From assembly GCA_028023455.1 (NCBI GenBank), contig JAQFVV010000184.1, positions 1,052,001-1,116,000 on the forward strand: a stretch of DNA of 64,000 nucleotides, given 5' to 3'. Under the pieces are notes generated by a model, which saw only the letters and a program-made list of their open reading frames with translations, was not told the DNA's origin and did no database searches. A program made the position numbers and the translations under genes. The first letter of the stretch is position 1, and every line of letters begins with the position of its first letter. The DNA comes from Epiperipatus broadwayi (taxonomy: Eukaryota; Onychophora; Udeonychophora; Euonychophora; Peripatidae). Of the stretch, positions 1 through 12,150 are shown piece after piece.

Positions 1-445
1 TATAGTCTTAAAAACCTATACTGATCAAGACAAAAATCCCTGGCAGAATACCTATCCATTAGGAGAGCCAAAAGCTATTTATCTCAACAACACCACTGGA
101 CAAGAAGCTACTTGAGATGGGCACTTGGAGGGAAAAATAACAAAACCACTCCCACCTCCATCATTGTAAATGGGAAAACCTTAACACTTCCAGCAAAGAA
201 TGCAAACCGCAATCTTCAATGGCACACAATCCTCGTCTGAAGTTGATCCACAGGCACCACATGGGATCACAGAAAACCTACTTCAACAGAAAATATCTTC
301 CCTTCCAGATGGTGTACATCGTGGATTACATGGGATTCCCAAATTCCTAATCCTACACCTCAATCAATTTGCAGTTCCCATAATGAAAAAGATGGTGGAT
401 TACCTAGCAACTGGTAATAGAGTGATATACTTGTTTATAAATTAA
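1..445 (+). pseudogene. LINE fragment, region just upstream of the reverse transcriptase
   Basis: The first reading frame is open from about 25 to 240 and has a composition unlike the AT-rich surroundings. It includes RRAKSYLSQQHHW, then a basic stretch, then IIVNGKTLTLPAKNANR. That last stretch resembles the linker between endonuclease and reverse transcriptase in jockey/CR1-type non-LTR elements, where a 'dGktlt.p.eiAn.fN.hF' pattern precedes the RT. A second frame stays open from 200 to 445 (81 codons), which suggests a frameshift near 200-240. The coding look ends near 420, and the left side runs off the window. Family assignment is tentative; an unrelated coding repeat is possible. Confidence 0.4.
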
Positions 446-1230
446 AAAAATTTTCCAAATTCTGAATAGCTTTTGTTTCTTGCATTCCTTGCAGTAATTA
501 AACATCAGTAACAGCTTTTTACCACAAGGCCAAAAATTATAAACAATGTCCTTTAAATAGATAATACTCAGAGAATTATTCTACTCTTCATTAATTAGTT
601 TTAATTAAAAAAAACTACCAGTGCTCTGTAATGAAGCTGCTTTTACAAAAGTAATTAAATTTTAATTAATTGTTTTTTACTAGAATTTTCTGGAATCTGT
701 TATGCATTTAAACAATATTAAATATTTATCTAATCTCAGCTAACCGTCTCTGACCCTTTTTATATACAAATGCCTTTGGTAAATTTTATATGCCTTTATA
801 GTTTTTTATTAAAATAAAATTTAAAATTTCCCTATAACAGAGTTTAAAATTATTTAGATACAAATTGGCATGTACGCATAATTATAGCTTCAATATCAAT
901 AATAATTATTAGTGAGTTAACTATATATATATATATATTTAATTTCAAAATTTAGTATCTTTAATATATAATGCACTTATTTGGCAAAAAATATTTTAAC
1001 TGAGTAAGGTGTAGTACAATTTATTCCTATCAAACAAATGCAATTTCTTTTCAGTTATTTTTACAAGTTCACACATGCATCCAACCAAACAATAAAGCTA
1101 ATTAATTAATGGTATATTCATCCTCCTAGAAAAATTAAAACATATTTTTCCAAAAATAGTTTAATAAGATTTTGAATGATAGATATTTTAATAACATGTT
1201 CATAAAAGGATACATCTATTAAATTATCAA
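446..1230. other. AT-rich spacer, no gene seen
   Basis: Only AT-rich sequence with short A/T runs and a (TA)n tract near 921-940. No open frame, RNA gene or paired repeat could be supported. Confidence 0.6.
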
Positions 1231-2140
1231 GGGTTTTTTTTTTTTAAGTTAATTTTTTTTTTATTGAGTATATTCAAAGATTACTATTTACATATAAGAA
1301 AACATCGAAAATATATTTCTTTACAAATAGTTAATACAGGCATATAAAATGGTTTACATGTATTAATAATAAAAAAAGTACATTTGACACAAAGAAAAAA
1401 CCAACTGTTTACAGAGGAAAAGGAAGAGAAACAAGGTTCCATGTGGCATGTACGATATCTGAAGGGGCTAATGATCTGTCTGTATTTCTGATTTTAAGTA
1501 TCTTATTGTAAAACATGGATGGTAATTTACTGGATGTAGGATTAAAATAAAAATGGAATATCAAAAACCAAAGGTAAATGTAATAAATGGAATCTCAAGA
1601 ATCAAAGGTAAACATAATGAAAATAGTGATCCTAATTGAGGGAAAGAGACCACGTTTCATACTATCAATGAGAGGGTTGGTAGATGAAGCAAGTAATCTG
1701 GTGATTGACTTAATAATATTTCTATAGACAAGAAGAGCAGACCATTGTAGAAAAAAATATGATATACTGTCTCTTCAGTCTTATGATAGTATAAACTTAG
1801 TAGTGTTAATGTTAGCATTCATCATCCTTTGTGATAAAAAATGACTAGTGGGCAGCACTTCTAAATTGGATTTTAATAAGGAAATTGAAGTATTTTGTTT
1901 CTAGATGCCAGAATTTGAATTTTGAGATAATCTGTTTATTTAGTAAGATTGTCTATCACTATGAGACATATTATAAGCCTATCATTTTCCCAGAAAAGTT
2001 GTTCTGATTCAGATCAATATAAGCTGAAATATATTTGATTATAGATTTAAAAAAACATACAACTACTGGGGAATGGTATATCAGAAAGATCAACCAGGAC
2101 AAATTTCAGAGTATCTGGGTATTCAGAAACAAATTCAAAG

Positions 2141-2272
2141 ACAGAATTAAATGTAGTCCAAAAATAAAATATAAAGATTGAGTGAAGAGAAAGGCCATTA
2201 TTCTTGACAGAATTAAATGTCGTCCAAAAATAAAATATAAAGATTGAGTGAAGAGAAAGGCCATTATTCTTG
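2141..2272 (-). repeat. 66-bp in-frame tandem duplication within LINE-A
   Basis: Two adjacent 66-bp units (2141-2206 and 2207-2272) differ at one visible position. On the minus strand they lie within a 106-codon open frame (2367-2047) and encode a repeated 22-residue block beginning NNGLSLHSIFIFYFW. The length is a multiple of three, so the duplication keeps the frame. Near-identity in an otherwise decayed element indicates a recent slippage event. Confidence 0.9.
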
Positions 2273-2599
2273 GTATGTTTGGGTAGGGTTCTAATACTGA
2301 TTGCAACAGCCTTTTTATTCCAAATCAATTTGGAACAAAATGAATTGCTTTTTTTTCTTAAATGCATTAATATAATTAATAATTGGCATATAATAAACCA
2401 TTTTTGAAAAAATTAAGATGTTAATGAAAAGAGATTTTTGCATGCAGAGAAAGATATGCTCTAGACAATAAATTAATTATATTTTTTACAGATGAGAGAA
2501 GAGAATTCTGAATTGACATTCTGTTGGTATTTATTGATTTGTAAATGGGAAGCCAAGGAAATTATGAGGTGATGTGGTGAAAGAAGATGAAATACTCTT

Positions 2600-3784
2600 G
2601 CCAGAGATTATTTTCCATGTGGACAATTTGTTACAGTTAAGTTGAAGCTTAAGCCAAGTAATATAATCTTTCATAATGGTAATAAGCAAAGAACGGAGGG
2701 GGAAAAAATGACAAGATCATCCATAAAGGTTATATACTTGGCTTCCTTATTAATGAACAGAATACGAATACCAGGTAATTTTTCCTCTGTTTCAAGAAGA
2801 AGGGGATTAATATAAAAATAAAGAATAAGGCATTCAAAAGAGAACTTTGTGGAAGTGAATTAGATGGCTTAAACCCCTTTAGACACATTGCCATTTAGAG
2901 TGATAAAAATTTATGTTTGTTAAAAAATTAGCTAAAATATGTAGAACAGGAAGATACATTCATAGATTGTAATAACTCAATTATAGAGTCAATAGGCACA
3001 GAATCAAAAGCAGATGAGATGTCTAGATGAGATGTCTATATGTATTGCTATGGCATCAGAAGTGGATGCACCTTTTTTAGAAAATTGACAGCCTGAGATA
3101 GAATGCAGAATAGAAGGCTGCATCTTAACATTGATGATGGACTTTATAAGCAAAGGGAAATAGAGATAGGATGAAGCTTCTTTAGAGGGGAGGGAAGAGT
3201 ATTCCCATTTGAGAAATGGAACTAGTGAAACTTAATACAGCTCCCTTAATGTGATGAACTTGCTTAAACAAAAAGTTGATCAAATTCATGATAACAAATA
3301 TGTGAAATAGTGAATATGCAAAAGGAAGAATTTAGGAATTAGATGAAACCCAGGATTAATGCTATCTGGCAGTGATTTTAGCTAAAGCATATTGTCAGAC
3401 TTAGTAATACCATGATCTTGATAACTGTTATCAAAGGCATATATTGGAACTTCTGGACAGCTGCAAGTTTGCTATTTTGTCTTAAAAAAAATTATAGTAA
3501 ATAGGTTTCAGCAGATTAAGACTTATGCAGAAATTCTGATTTATAACAAGACTTTTTATTTTTAGGCCCAGAAGATGTACTCTTTAGAGCAGTTATGGGG
3601 TTGAACTAAAAAGATGTTGGCTTTTTAAAAAAGACAGGTATTCAGCTAATACATGTTGAGTGAGTCTATATTGCTGCTTAAGAGAGAGAATCAAGAGAAC
3701 TGAAGCAGAATCAAAAGAAGTGGCCTTCAATTTTAAATTAATGACATCAAGTTCTTTAACTAAAGCTGTAGGTAATATGTTCAT
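2600..3784 (-). pseudogene. Reverse transcriptase remnant of LINE-A
   Basis: Translating the minus strand in shifting frames gives SFDSVPIDSIIELLQSM (RT motif A region, where AFDSV is usual) near 3020-2950. Further on is a PQSS-containing stretch (motif B region, 'G.PQGS..SP' expected) near 2860. FMDDLVIFSPSV near 2730 is the catalytic x-DD box, with Phe-Met before the two aspartates. The frame at 3784-3593 lies upstream of motif A, in the fingers region. Frames are broken several times, so no RT protein can be made. Motif order identifies it as a non-LTR RT. Confidence 0.55.
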
Positions 3785-4025
3785 ACTAGTTGCTTAATGA
3801 CAGATTTGGATTAAGAAAAATCAAGCAATAACTGGTTGAAGTAAAATAATGCACTTTAAAATAAAAGTTTATTTCAGAAAATACTGCTTCCAAAGATGTA
3901 GCCTTAAGCAAAATTTCTAATATCATTATAGTAAAGAGTAGGCTGGGTATGAATATTAATATCAATTTAATTGAGAGTGCCAGAAGACCTGAAAAATAAA
4001 CTTGTTAATTTACAAAGATGGATCA

Positions 4026-4520
4026 TCATAAAGTGAAGATCTGGTAATTAAAATAAAGGTCAATGAGAGTTGAATGCTTTAACATATAGAAAGAGAAAGA
4101 ATTACTAGGAAAAAAGCTTTCTCCACTCATCAATATACAGTTAATAAAGTGGAGGTACTTCCAAACAAAATCAACAGAAGGCATATTAAAGTCACCAAAA
4201 ATGGGAGTGGAAAAAAATTGATCAGGCAAATAAGCTTTTGGATCAGAGGAGGTTTGTCATATAGGTACAGGTAAACAATGTTAAATGTAAAGTCATTATG
4301 ATGAACAAAAATGACTTCCAATATCATGTTTTGATCAAGATAACGGTTGTTAAAAGATGCTCTATTATGAATTAATATATGCACCCCAGCAGCTGAAGTG
4401 ATAAAAGTGGAGAAAAGTGAATGTCTCAGAAAAAAAGTTATATGAGAAAAGAGTTGAGATATCCATTTACTGATAGGAATCATATATTGGGGTGAGTTTA
4501 AACCACTTACATTACCACCA
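4026..4520 (-). pseudogene. AP-endonuclease domain remnant of LINE-A
   Basis: The frame opens with VSGLNSPQ, close to the 'N(V)xGLNSP' start of L1-like/jockey-like endonucleases. It continues with SAAGVHILIHNRASF, matching the 'GGVAILI' strand, then a strand ending in IVYLYLYDKPP, where family members have 'vYaP'. After a frame change, FGDFNMPSVDFVW supplies the GDFN motif containing a metal-binding aspartate. In an active element this domain nicks target DNA for target-primed reverse transcription. At least one frameshift splits it. Order and spacing of the motifs make the domain call fairly safe. Confidence 0.6.
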
Positions 4521-5115
4521 TTAAATACTAGAAGTATAGTAACTCAATTCAAACAACAACTAAAAATGCAATTTATGGAACAGGTAGACAGACAAACAAT
4601 AATTTAGAATAATCACCCAATGTATGCAGCAAATATGCAAACACCCTAAATAACAAAAACCAGGGCCTCTTAAAAAAAAAAAATGAATAAAGATAATACT
4701 TTGACATGTCAAATATATTATCACATGCTTCAAAAACAAACCTAGCTTAAAGCTTAGATAAAATCTGAGAGAGATAAATAATCCTAATACATGGTTTAAA
4801 AAAACATAACACACTAACTGGAAAACAAAAATTTAATTGAGAGTTCATTAAAGCAACAGAACATCATCAGCATAATATTATTGCACATCTGCCAATATAT
4901 TGGCATCATGATGTTATTCACATCCACATTTAAATTAGTATCAACACTCTTTAAGATTAGAACCAATTATAACTTACCATATTCTAGATACATGCCTAAG
5001 ATTGTTCACACCATCAAAAATTTTTTTGTTTTGGGGACAGAATAAAATTTGTGCTAGTGGTTTCCTGGTCCAGTGTTGATCTATGGATACATTTGGCTTT
5101 GGTTAAAATTCAGTA

Positions 5116-5669
5116 TCAATTAAAGTCTTCTATTTTTTGGGAGCAGCTGAATAAGGTGCTTGAACTTTTTGTTCTTACAGATTTAATTTTGAGAGTGACT
5201 ATATCATCTAGATTTGGACTCTCTTTTAATATCCTTTTATTTCCATACTTCCTCTTCTTGAATAATTGAACTGGAGTAAATTCATCAGAAGATAAATCTT
5301 CATTCTCCATCATATAGGGTTGCATTATTTCAGACTCAGCATCAGTGGAGTTTGATTCAGAGTGCTAAGATCAGTAACAGTTTAAAAAGACAATGGTAAT
5401 GTAGCAGAAATTTTATAAATTGTCATGAATAGTAATAGAATTTGGTTACTGATATATTGTATGAAAGTTTTGGAACACTGACGACTTTTGGGTATTTCAT
5501 CCCAAACAGCTGACAAAATGTAAGTTCTTGTTTTGCAAATAAAACATTGAGGTGCAACACATCTGAAGGTAATTAGCAATAGGGAGGATTCAGTTGCATG
5601 AAGAGTTGGGATGTCAGTTGGCAGAACTCCTTTACTTAAAATAATGTTGAAGGTAACTGTATTAGTCAA
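5116..5669 (-). pseudogene. ORF1-like segment of LINE-A, C-terminal part with possible zinc knuckle
   Basis: Two frames follow the N-terminal segment. The first (5669-5382) has an RRM-like run and then APQCFICKTRTYI ... RQC, which resembles the 'PQCf.C...GH...C' start of a CCHC knuckle in insect LINE ORF1 proteins. The histidine is missing (CKTRTY where GH is expected). The second (5325-5116) is acidic then basic: MENEDLSSDEF followed by FKKRKYGNK. A basic tail after the knuckle is common in ORF1 proteins. Identification rests on position and the partial knuckle; no intact domain is present. Confidence 0.35.
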
Positions 5670-5911
5670 TACTTGAACATTAGCACTTTTTATAGCAAAT
5701 ATTTGAAGTTTGATACAATTCCAAACTTATTAAGCAGAATCTGGAGATCCTTATCATTAAAGTCTATGTAGCAGTTTTTAATTTGCCCCATAAGCATTAA
5801 AGGTATATCCATATCAATGTAACAAAGCATTTTAATATTGAAATATAAAACAGTTTTTTAAAAAAATCCTTTTCGTAAGAACTGTGAAAGTCGACATATA
5901 CATATATGTTG

Positions 5912-6406
5912 TTACGATGTTGAAAAACTTTGCAGAGTATATTTCAGAAAAATTTTTTCCACTAAATTCACATAAAACTCTTCAAGCAGAAATTTAAAAA
6001 GGTTGCATTTGGCATTATTTATGGTTATAATTAGCATCTTAACATGAGTCAAATCATCATTAAGCAAATTAAAAACATTTTCTTCAGTTCGCAAATATTC
6101 AACATTTACTTGATGCCTTGAATCCCATTTTTGCAATGCTTTTGCATAACTATTTTCTGCACTTTCATTTTGTATTCCATTATGAAATTTACCATTTGTT
6201 GACTCAATTTTGTTATTTTCTAACTTATTAGATATGATTATTATTAGTAATTGAATTACAATGGACAAATAATTTAAATGACCATCTGGAACGTTTTTCA
6301 CATTATTAATATCACTAACAGATAAATTTATGTTAATGTTTTTACCTGTTACTGATGACTTCTTAATTACAAGAATATTGGAATGTGAAACAGGTACTCT
6401 GATCAA
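5912..6406 (-). pseudogene. ORF1-like segment of LINE-A, N-terminal part
   Basis: An uninterrupted 164-codon frame, the longest non-RT frame in this part of the window. It is Asn/Lys/Ile-rich, with a hydrophobic stretch around residues 45-60 (YLSIVIQLLIIII) and a helical-looking segment near 105-140 (VFNLLNDDLTHVKMLII). No catalytic motif is visible. Its place directly upstream, in the same orientation, of a cysteine-containing segment and of the endonuclease suggests the N-terminal half of a LINE ORF1 (RNA-binding/gag-like protein). The reading frame resumes after stops with DMDIPLMLMGQIKNCYIDF near 5820-5760. A decayed host gene cannot be excluded. Confidence 0.4.
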
Positions 6407-6420
6407 CTGAAGGTTATCCT

Positions 6421-7350
6421 AAAAGTGTAAAAAAAAAGATAGATACTTCATCATCAGTAGATTGTGATAGTAAAAATGCTTCCACAATGGCAGCCTTGCT
6501 ATTACAACTAGTAGCCATCTATAAAATTTAAATATTAGTAATTATATTTAATAATGTATCTCAATTTAGAGCTAAGCAGAAAAAGAAGAGCTTCAAATTC
6601 GTGAAAAACAAATCTTAGTAATGAACATAAAAATCTTCTTTTCAATAAAAGAAATCGTTTTAAATCTAAGTACAAAAGCAACCAACTTGAAAATGATCAT
6701 GTAAGTAAATTAGCAATGTAATATTTTGAAGCCTACATTTTCTATCAACAATTTGTATATGGTTTTCTGCTCAAAATGTAGCTTTAAAAAAACAGCATAA
6801 AATTATCTTGTTTTGCATGTTAATTAAATATCATTTTATATTTTTATGGTCTAATAAGATTTTAGAAATTGACAAAATTATTATTATTACAAGTAATAGA
6901 GCAGCTTTCTACATTAATGTCATCTGATTTTTTTTATATGTAAACTAAAAAATAAAATTTGTTATTATGGTAATTTGTATTATTTGAATTGTCTTTGGAC
7001 TTTTTTTTTTTTCAAAATTTTGTAGTATTTTATTTTTTTCTGATGGTTTGCCATTATATTCATTGCATTTCATTTGTGGAATAAAATGGGGCATGCATTT
7101 TTTAAGAATTAATAATGATTATGGTGCCCATATCATTATTTGCCTTAATGGGCTCTCTTAGATTTTTTCTTTCCTATGGCTTAACAGATTTTTTATGACT
7201 GACTTTATTTTGAAATATTTTTCCCATCAGTTACATGATTATTTTTCAATAATCTTTTTAAACTAAAGTTAGTAAAAAATTTTGGAAATAAATTATTGAT
7301 TCTCTGTTGTTATTTCTCTCTCTGCGTTTGAAAAATTATAATCATTTATA
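6421..7350. other. AT-rich spacer, no gene seen
   Basis: No supported coding frame, RNA gene or paired repeat. Several poly(T) runs (for example near 7001-7012 and 7031-7040) could be tails of eroded insertions, but nothing upstream of them is recognisable. Confidence 0.5.
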
Positions 7351-7419
7351 ACTCTGTTAGCATAGTGATAAAGTGATGAACATGAAAATTTAAAGATTCC
7401 TGGATCAAATCGCCAGAGT
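7351..7419 (+). repeat. tRNA-like relic
   Basis: A 69-nt stretch starts ACTCTG and ends CAGAGT, which pair like an acceptor stem. A box-A-like TTAGCATAGTGATAAAGTG lies near the start and a box-B-like GGATCAAATCGCC near the end, at about tRNA spacing. The anticodon arm is not convincing. It looks like a pseudogene or SINE head derived from a tRNA, not a working tRNA gene. Confidence 0.35.
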
Positions 7420-7757
7420 GACTAACTTTCAGTTATTTAAGAAAAATAATTTTACTTTTAATTTTTAAAAAAAATATTGCAATTTTCTAACCACACTTTT
7501 GCATTATTCATGACATCAAATATATTGATTATTCAAACTTATGATAGAAGGTAGAAATGCATTACCTAATATGTTATAACAAATTATAATTATCAATATC
7601 TCAAAGGAGATTGATTAAACAATTTAGATGTTAATATAATTGACAAAATAAATTATGATAATCATACCATACATCTATATAAAATTATTAAATTTCATAT
7701 GATTGATATGTAAATATTTGAAAACCAGGCACTCTTCACAAACCTGGAGCTTAATTG

Positions 7758-7919
7758 TAAGTATAGGGGATTTGAGGTCATATTTTCAAGCACCCTTCAA
7801 CTATCCACACTATCTCATTTATCTTTTCTACATGTGTGTGGCTATGCGTATCAGTTGTAAGAGATAGTGTGGATAGTTAAAGGGTGCTTGAAAATCTGAG
7901 TTCAAATCCCCTATACTTA
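7758..7919. repeat. Hairpin (MITE-like) repeat with ~59-bp arms
   Basis: The left arm (7758-7816, starting TAAGTATAGGGGATTTGAG) is the near-perfect reverse complement of the right arm (7861-7919, ending AAATCCCCTATACTTA). They are separated by a 44-bp loop. If the outer TA on each side is a target duplication, the termini are AGTATAGGGG, as in a TA-inserting (Tc1/mariner-type) non-autonomous element. There is no coding capacity. Arm identity suggests a relatively recent insertion. Confidence 0.75.
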
Positions 7920-9084
7920 TATGTTTGATATATAACGTCAAATTATTTTGTAAGATAAAATATATTAAGTTTTTATTTTTATTTACAAACATATAAATTT
8001 TATACTTTTTTTTGTATGTGTGTACATATAACTTATTAAATCAAATCTACAAATTTGTTTATTATAGGGCAACCTATTTCAAAAACATTGGGGGAAATGT
8101 AAACTGACTCCATGATTTCAAATGGCCCTGATATTAATAAGAACTCCAAAACCCTCGACATTAGTTCTTAAATATCTAAACTAATTCATATCGTAACAAA
8201 CTGTCATGATTTCAATTGGGCATACTAAACAGTCTAAATATTAATATAATTGTCTAAGTATTTAAAAGAAATTCAAAATTTATATGTGATAAAAATTAAT
8301 GTAAATACAAAGTAGACTTATTTAAACGTTAAAAATAATTTATTGTTATATTCAAATATGTTTACGATAAACTATTTGAGATTTATCATTTGAAATAATG
8401 ATTTTTGTAATTTGTATAGAGATAAATTTGTTTAAATATTTCAGAGCAAATGTCCAAAGAAATTCGAAATATAATTAATACTCGGGCTACTTAAAGTGAC
8501 TACTAGCTCAATCGAAATGTGTCACACAAACATTGTTACATTGTCCCATAATCTATGTAAAAGTTTATTTTTTAGTAAAACAGGATGTGGATTTAGTTTA
8601 ATATATATAATAATAATAATTTAAAAATTATGTCTAAATTATTTTATATATAAGCTACTTTTAATATATTTTCAACTAGTAACTTTTTACTAGTAACTTT
8701 ATTTTTGAATTTTTACAGAAAAACAATTTTTCATTTAAAAAAAGAAAAAAGAAAAAATGCAGATAAAAAAGGAAGGAGGGGCATATCTCAAACAATATAT
8801 CAACATTTACCATAAAACAAAGAAATGTCTCCTTAGCTTTCAGATTTTCAATACACTAGAGAAATAACGAGCTAAAGAAGGATTGAAATAGCTGAGATAA
8901 CACAAGTGCAAAGGTGATTAATTTGTCTGATTTTTCATTTTTTATGAAAGGTAATTCATACTTACAGATTATGAAAAATGCTCTTAAAAATAGCAAAAAG
9001 AGAGAAAGATTTATTCTGATAACTGCATCAGTAATAAAAATTAATGATTATAGAATAAAATGATAATAAAAGTTGTTAATATAA
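7920..9084. other. Spacer, no gene seen
   Basis: AT-rich. Two loosely similar segments (about 8095-8160 and 8195-8250, both with CATGATTTCAA followed by GG-C-rich words) hint at an eroded duplication. Nothing codes. Confidence 0.45.
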
Positions 9085-9990
9085 TAGAAATATATATTTA
9101 AAAAAATTAAGCAATAACTATCAAAACTTTTTAATATTACATTTAAACAAAATAGTTATCAGTATATTAAGATTGTAAAAAGTATATGTACTTCATCTTG
9201 CTATATTTTTTACAGTTGTCACTATTTAGAGTCACCTGCACAATTTATTTTATTCTGATAACCCTCAAATTTCTGCAAGTCATCATTTCTAATTTCAACT
9301 ACAGCATATTTTCTTTTATTTTTCCAAGATGGTATATACTTTAATATATTATGCAAAATCTTGACATATTCTAATAATAAAAGTTACCCTTCTTCTTGAA
9401 TAATCTCATTCCTCACTTTATCTAATCTAGTTTTTTTATATATATATATTTAAAGAAAGTCCATTTCAATGGTCTTTAGTTCTCGATCAGTCTATACTAT
9501 ATATTCTTTTCTTTATATCTTTTCTACTGAAAATATTCCATAAAACTACCTACATCATTCTGGGCCAACTGATGAGTAATGGTTCAGCAAGAAATGTGAA
9601 TCTTGGGGATCATACCTCTTTTTCATATAGCTTTCATCATATGTTTATGATCACACCCTCCACAAAGTGTTAAAAGTGGATAGAAACTAGTTCCTACTTT
9701 GTATAATAGTGATGTAGGGAAAACTACACTGCAAAAATATCCATTAAATGGACAATCTTTAGTCTAAAAAAAGATCAATAAAATTTATTTTTATAATTCT
9801 TGTTTCTTCATGAATTCTCTTCAAATGCTTATCATTATTATTTTAATTTCTTGTTAAATATAACATCAAGATATCTCATTTTCTTTATTTATTCATTTTT
9901 TTATTCTTCTGTTATCATATTTTCTAATTCTCTCATTGCTCATATTTCTATATTCATTTGCAAAACCACATAATTATCCTTTATGTACAA
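9085..9990. repeat. Diverged direct repeat, copy 1
   Basis: Shares many ordered blocks with 11430-12150 in the same orientation. Examples are CAACTATCAAAACTTT-type wording, GTAGTTGTCACTA, TTCTTGACATATTCT, AATCTAATCT, AAGTCCATTTCAAT and TCTCTCATT. Copy 1 carries about 300 extra bases (about 9530-9840) that copy 2 lacks. No coding frame was recognised. These could be arms of an old retroelement or a local duplication. Confidence 0.55.
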
Positions 9991-10379
9991 TTTATTACCC
10001 ACAAAGTTTAGATCTTTCTTATCTGTATAATGTAATATATTGATCTTACTATCTTTTATTGATATTTATTTATTCTAACAATTCCTGTGGCTTATTCTAC
10101 AGAACTAAAATTTGATATGTTTTAAATTTTGAAATTCTTTCTTATATCTATTTTAATGCTTTGCATAACACTATTTTATTTTATGTATATTAAAAATGTG
10201 AAGATTCATGGAAGTTTATGATGTATCTTAAAATTGAAACAGTAAAATAAACTATGTTAAGAGGATATTAAACAAAGGAAAACTACAGTTAGTGATAAAT
10301 CAAATATTATTTGATTGTAATAACTCTGATGCCTAATATTCTATTTTGGGCAGATAATTTAAGATACATATATTAAAAT

Positions 10380-10574
10380 ACTGAACAGGAAGTAATTGAA
10401 TCTTCCAATGAATTATATGACATAAATAAACTCTCAAAAGACTATCTCTAATACCACTTTTCCTTTAACATTTGTTGTTATTTATGCTTAATCTATTTTA
10501 TGTAATCATCTGACTTATACAAGTTTATTTATGTTATATAACTCGTTGGAATCTTCAGTTACTTCCTGTTCAGT
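10380..10574. repeat. Foldback (MITE-like) repeat with ~51-bp arms
   Basis: The left end CTGAACAGGAAGTAA... and the right end ...TTACTTCCTGTTCAG are inverted complements over about 51 bp with a few mismatches (arms 10381-10431 and 10523-10573). The middle is about 90 bp. TA lies immediately left and TTA immediately right, compatible with TA target preference. It is non-coding, so any mobilising transposase would have to come from elsewhere. Confidence 0.7.
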
Positions 10575-11429
10575 TACATATGATCTGAGTTATTTATTAT
10601 TTACATATATTATATGTCAACTATTATTTTCATAAAAATTGACAATAATTTTAGTTAGCATAAAAGTAATTTTCATTTTCTTAGTTTCTGTAAATATCTA
10701 GAGGAATTTTATATGTTTTCTTAAATTTATAAATGCATTATAATCCTTTTTTAAGAACATTTTATTAGTAAAAATAGTATTCAAAATTGATCTTCTAGTT
10801 TGAAATCATGCCTGCTATCTTGTACTTTACCTACTATTTCTGTTCTTGTTCAATTCCAAAAAGCTTTAAAGAGGTTACCAATAAAGGAGATAAACGCTAG
10901 ACTTTTTAAATTTTAGAATACTTTTTTGAAATAATTTTTTCATTTATATATATCTTTTCTCATTTATTTTTCACAGAAACTTTGATATCCTTACCAGTTT
11001 ATTTAAATTCCACTTAGTTAATATGAGTCTATTCATTCATATTTAAAGATAAAAAAAATTATAATTCCTTTAAGTGTAAGAATACATGAGCTAAAATATT
11101 TTTAAAATATTTAATAAATAAATGACAAATTACTATAAATAATAACTATTCTTATAAGAGAATAATATATAATCTGACAAAGTAATCTTTACACAATAAA
11201 AACAAGTTATATGCTTTTAATATTCTTTGCTTAAAATCATATTCAAAAATCAAGACAAAAAATATAATAGATCAAGCCATTTATATATCTGATTGTTGTT
11301 GGTATGATTAATTTTGTCTTCCATCTTTTAAAATAATATTTGATAACTAAAAATACTTTTTATAATCTTAATACTCTTTAGATTAATGTATTATAATGTA
11401 TAATTTCTATCTATAAAAGTTGATCATAT
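10575..11429. other. Spacer between the direct repeat copies
   Basis: AT-rich sequence without a supported frame or RNA gene. It separates the two diverged direct repeat copies and could be the interior of an old element, but no motif supports that. Confidence 0.4.
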
Positions 11430-12150
11430 AATAAAACTATTAAAAAAATTAGGTATCAACTATCAAAACTTTTAATATTGTATTTTTTAAAGAAAGAAAT
11501 TGATATAATTATTTTTTAAGTTTCTACTTTTTTCATCTTTCTGTATTTTTGTAGTTGTCACTACTTATCCACCCACAGTTATCTTTTTTATTATTATGAC
11601 AATACTCAAATTTCTGCTATTCAGTAGATATTAATTTTATTAAGATCATTCTCTTTTATTTTTTCTAGATAGTATACTTTAATTAATACTAAAAAAAAAA
11701 ATCAAGTCAGATGTCACATGACCTAATTTAATTAATATATACAAATCATTTTTTCTCTGTATTCTTGACATATTCTGACAATACATGCTATCTTTTTTCT
11801 CCATCTTCTATTATAACACTCTCCACCCTATTCATTGAATAATTTCATTTCTCACTAAATCTAATCTAATTTTTTAATTTCTTTTTTAAAAAGTCCATTT
11901 CAATAGTGAATAATTTTACTTTATTTCTTTTACACAATTCTTTTCTTTGTTTTTTTTTTTTTTGGGGGGGGGGGATATTTCACAAGTCTATACTTATTAT
12001 TCTTCATTCTCTACATATTTTTTCTAATATCTTAAGATATCTCAACTTTTTCTATCCATTCAATTTTTTTGTTCTTCCCATATTTGGATTTTTAATTCTC
12101 TCATTACTGTCCCTTAAATATTCACATTTTCTCACAGAAATTAAATCGAG
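11430..12150. repeat. Diverged direct repeat, copy 2
   Basis: Partner of 9085-9990. It includes a T-run followed by 11 consecutive G (about 11954-11974), which is not in copy 1. Its single longish frame (89 codons from 11906) is built from the polypyrimidine composition and has no recognisable domain. Confidence 0.55.

Larger units (their letters stand above)
1231..6420 (-). mobile_element. LINE-A: decayed non-LTR retrotransposon with ORF1, endonuclease and RT remnants
   Basis: Read on the minus strand, the usual domain order of a two-ORF non-LTR element appears. An ORF1-like segment (6406-5116) is followed by an AP-endonuclease (about 4520-4026), then RT motifs (about 3100-2700). The 3' end near 1231-1262 reads AATAAA followed by A-runs, as expected for a polyadenylated LINE. 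Total length is about 5.2 kb, which fits a nearly full-length copy. Many stops and frameshifts show it is dead. Clade is uncertain; L1/Tx1-like and jockey/CR1-like are both possible. The exact 5' end was not located. Confidence 0.6.

Noticed and set aside
9560-9595. CTGATGAG ... AGAAATG as a hammerhead core
   Set aside because: The second strand lacks the C before GAAA and no stem II can be formed between the two words.
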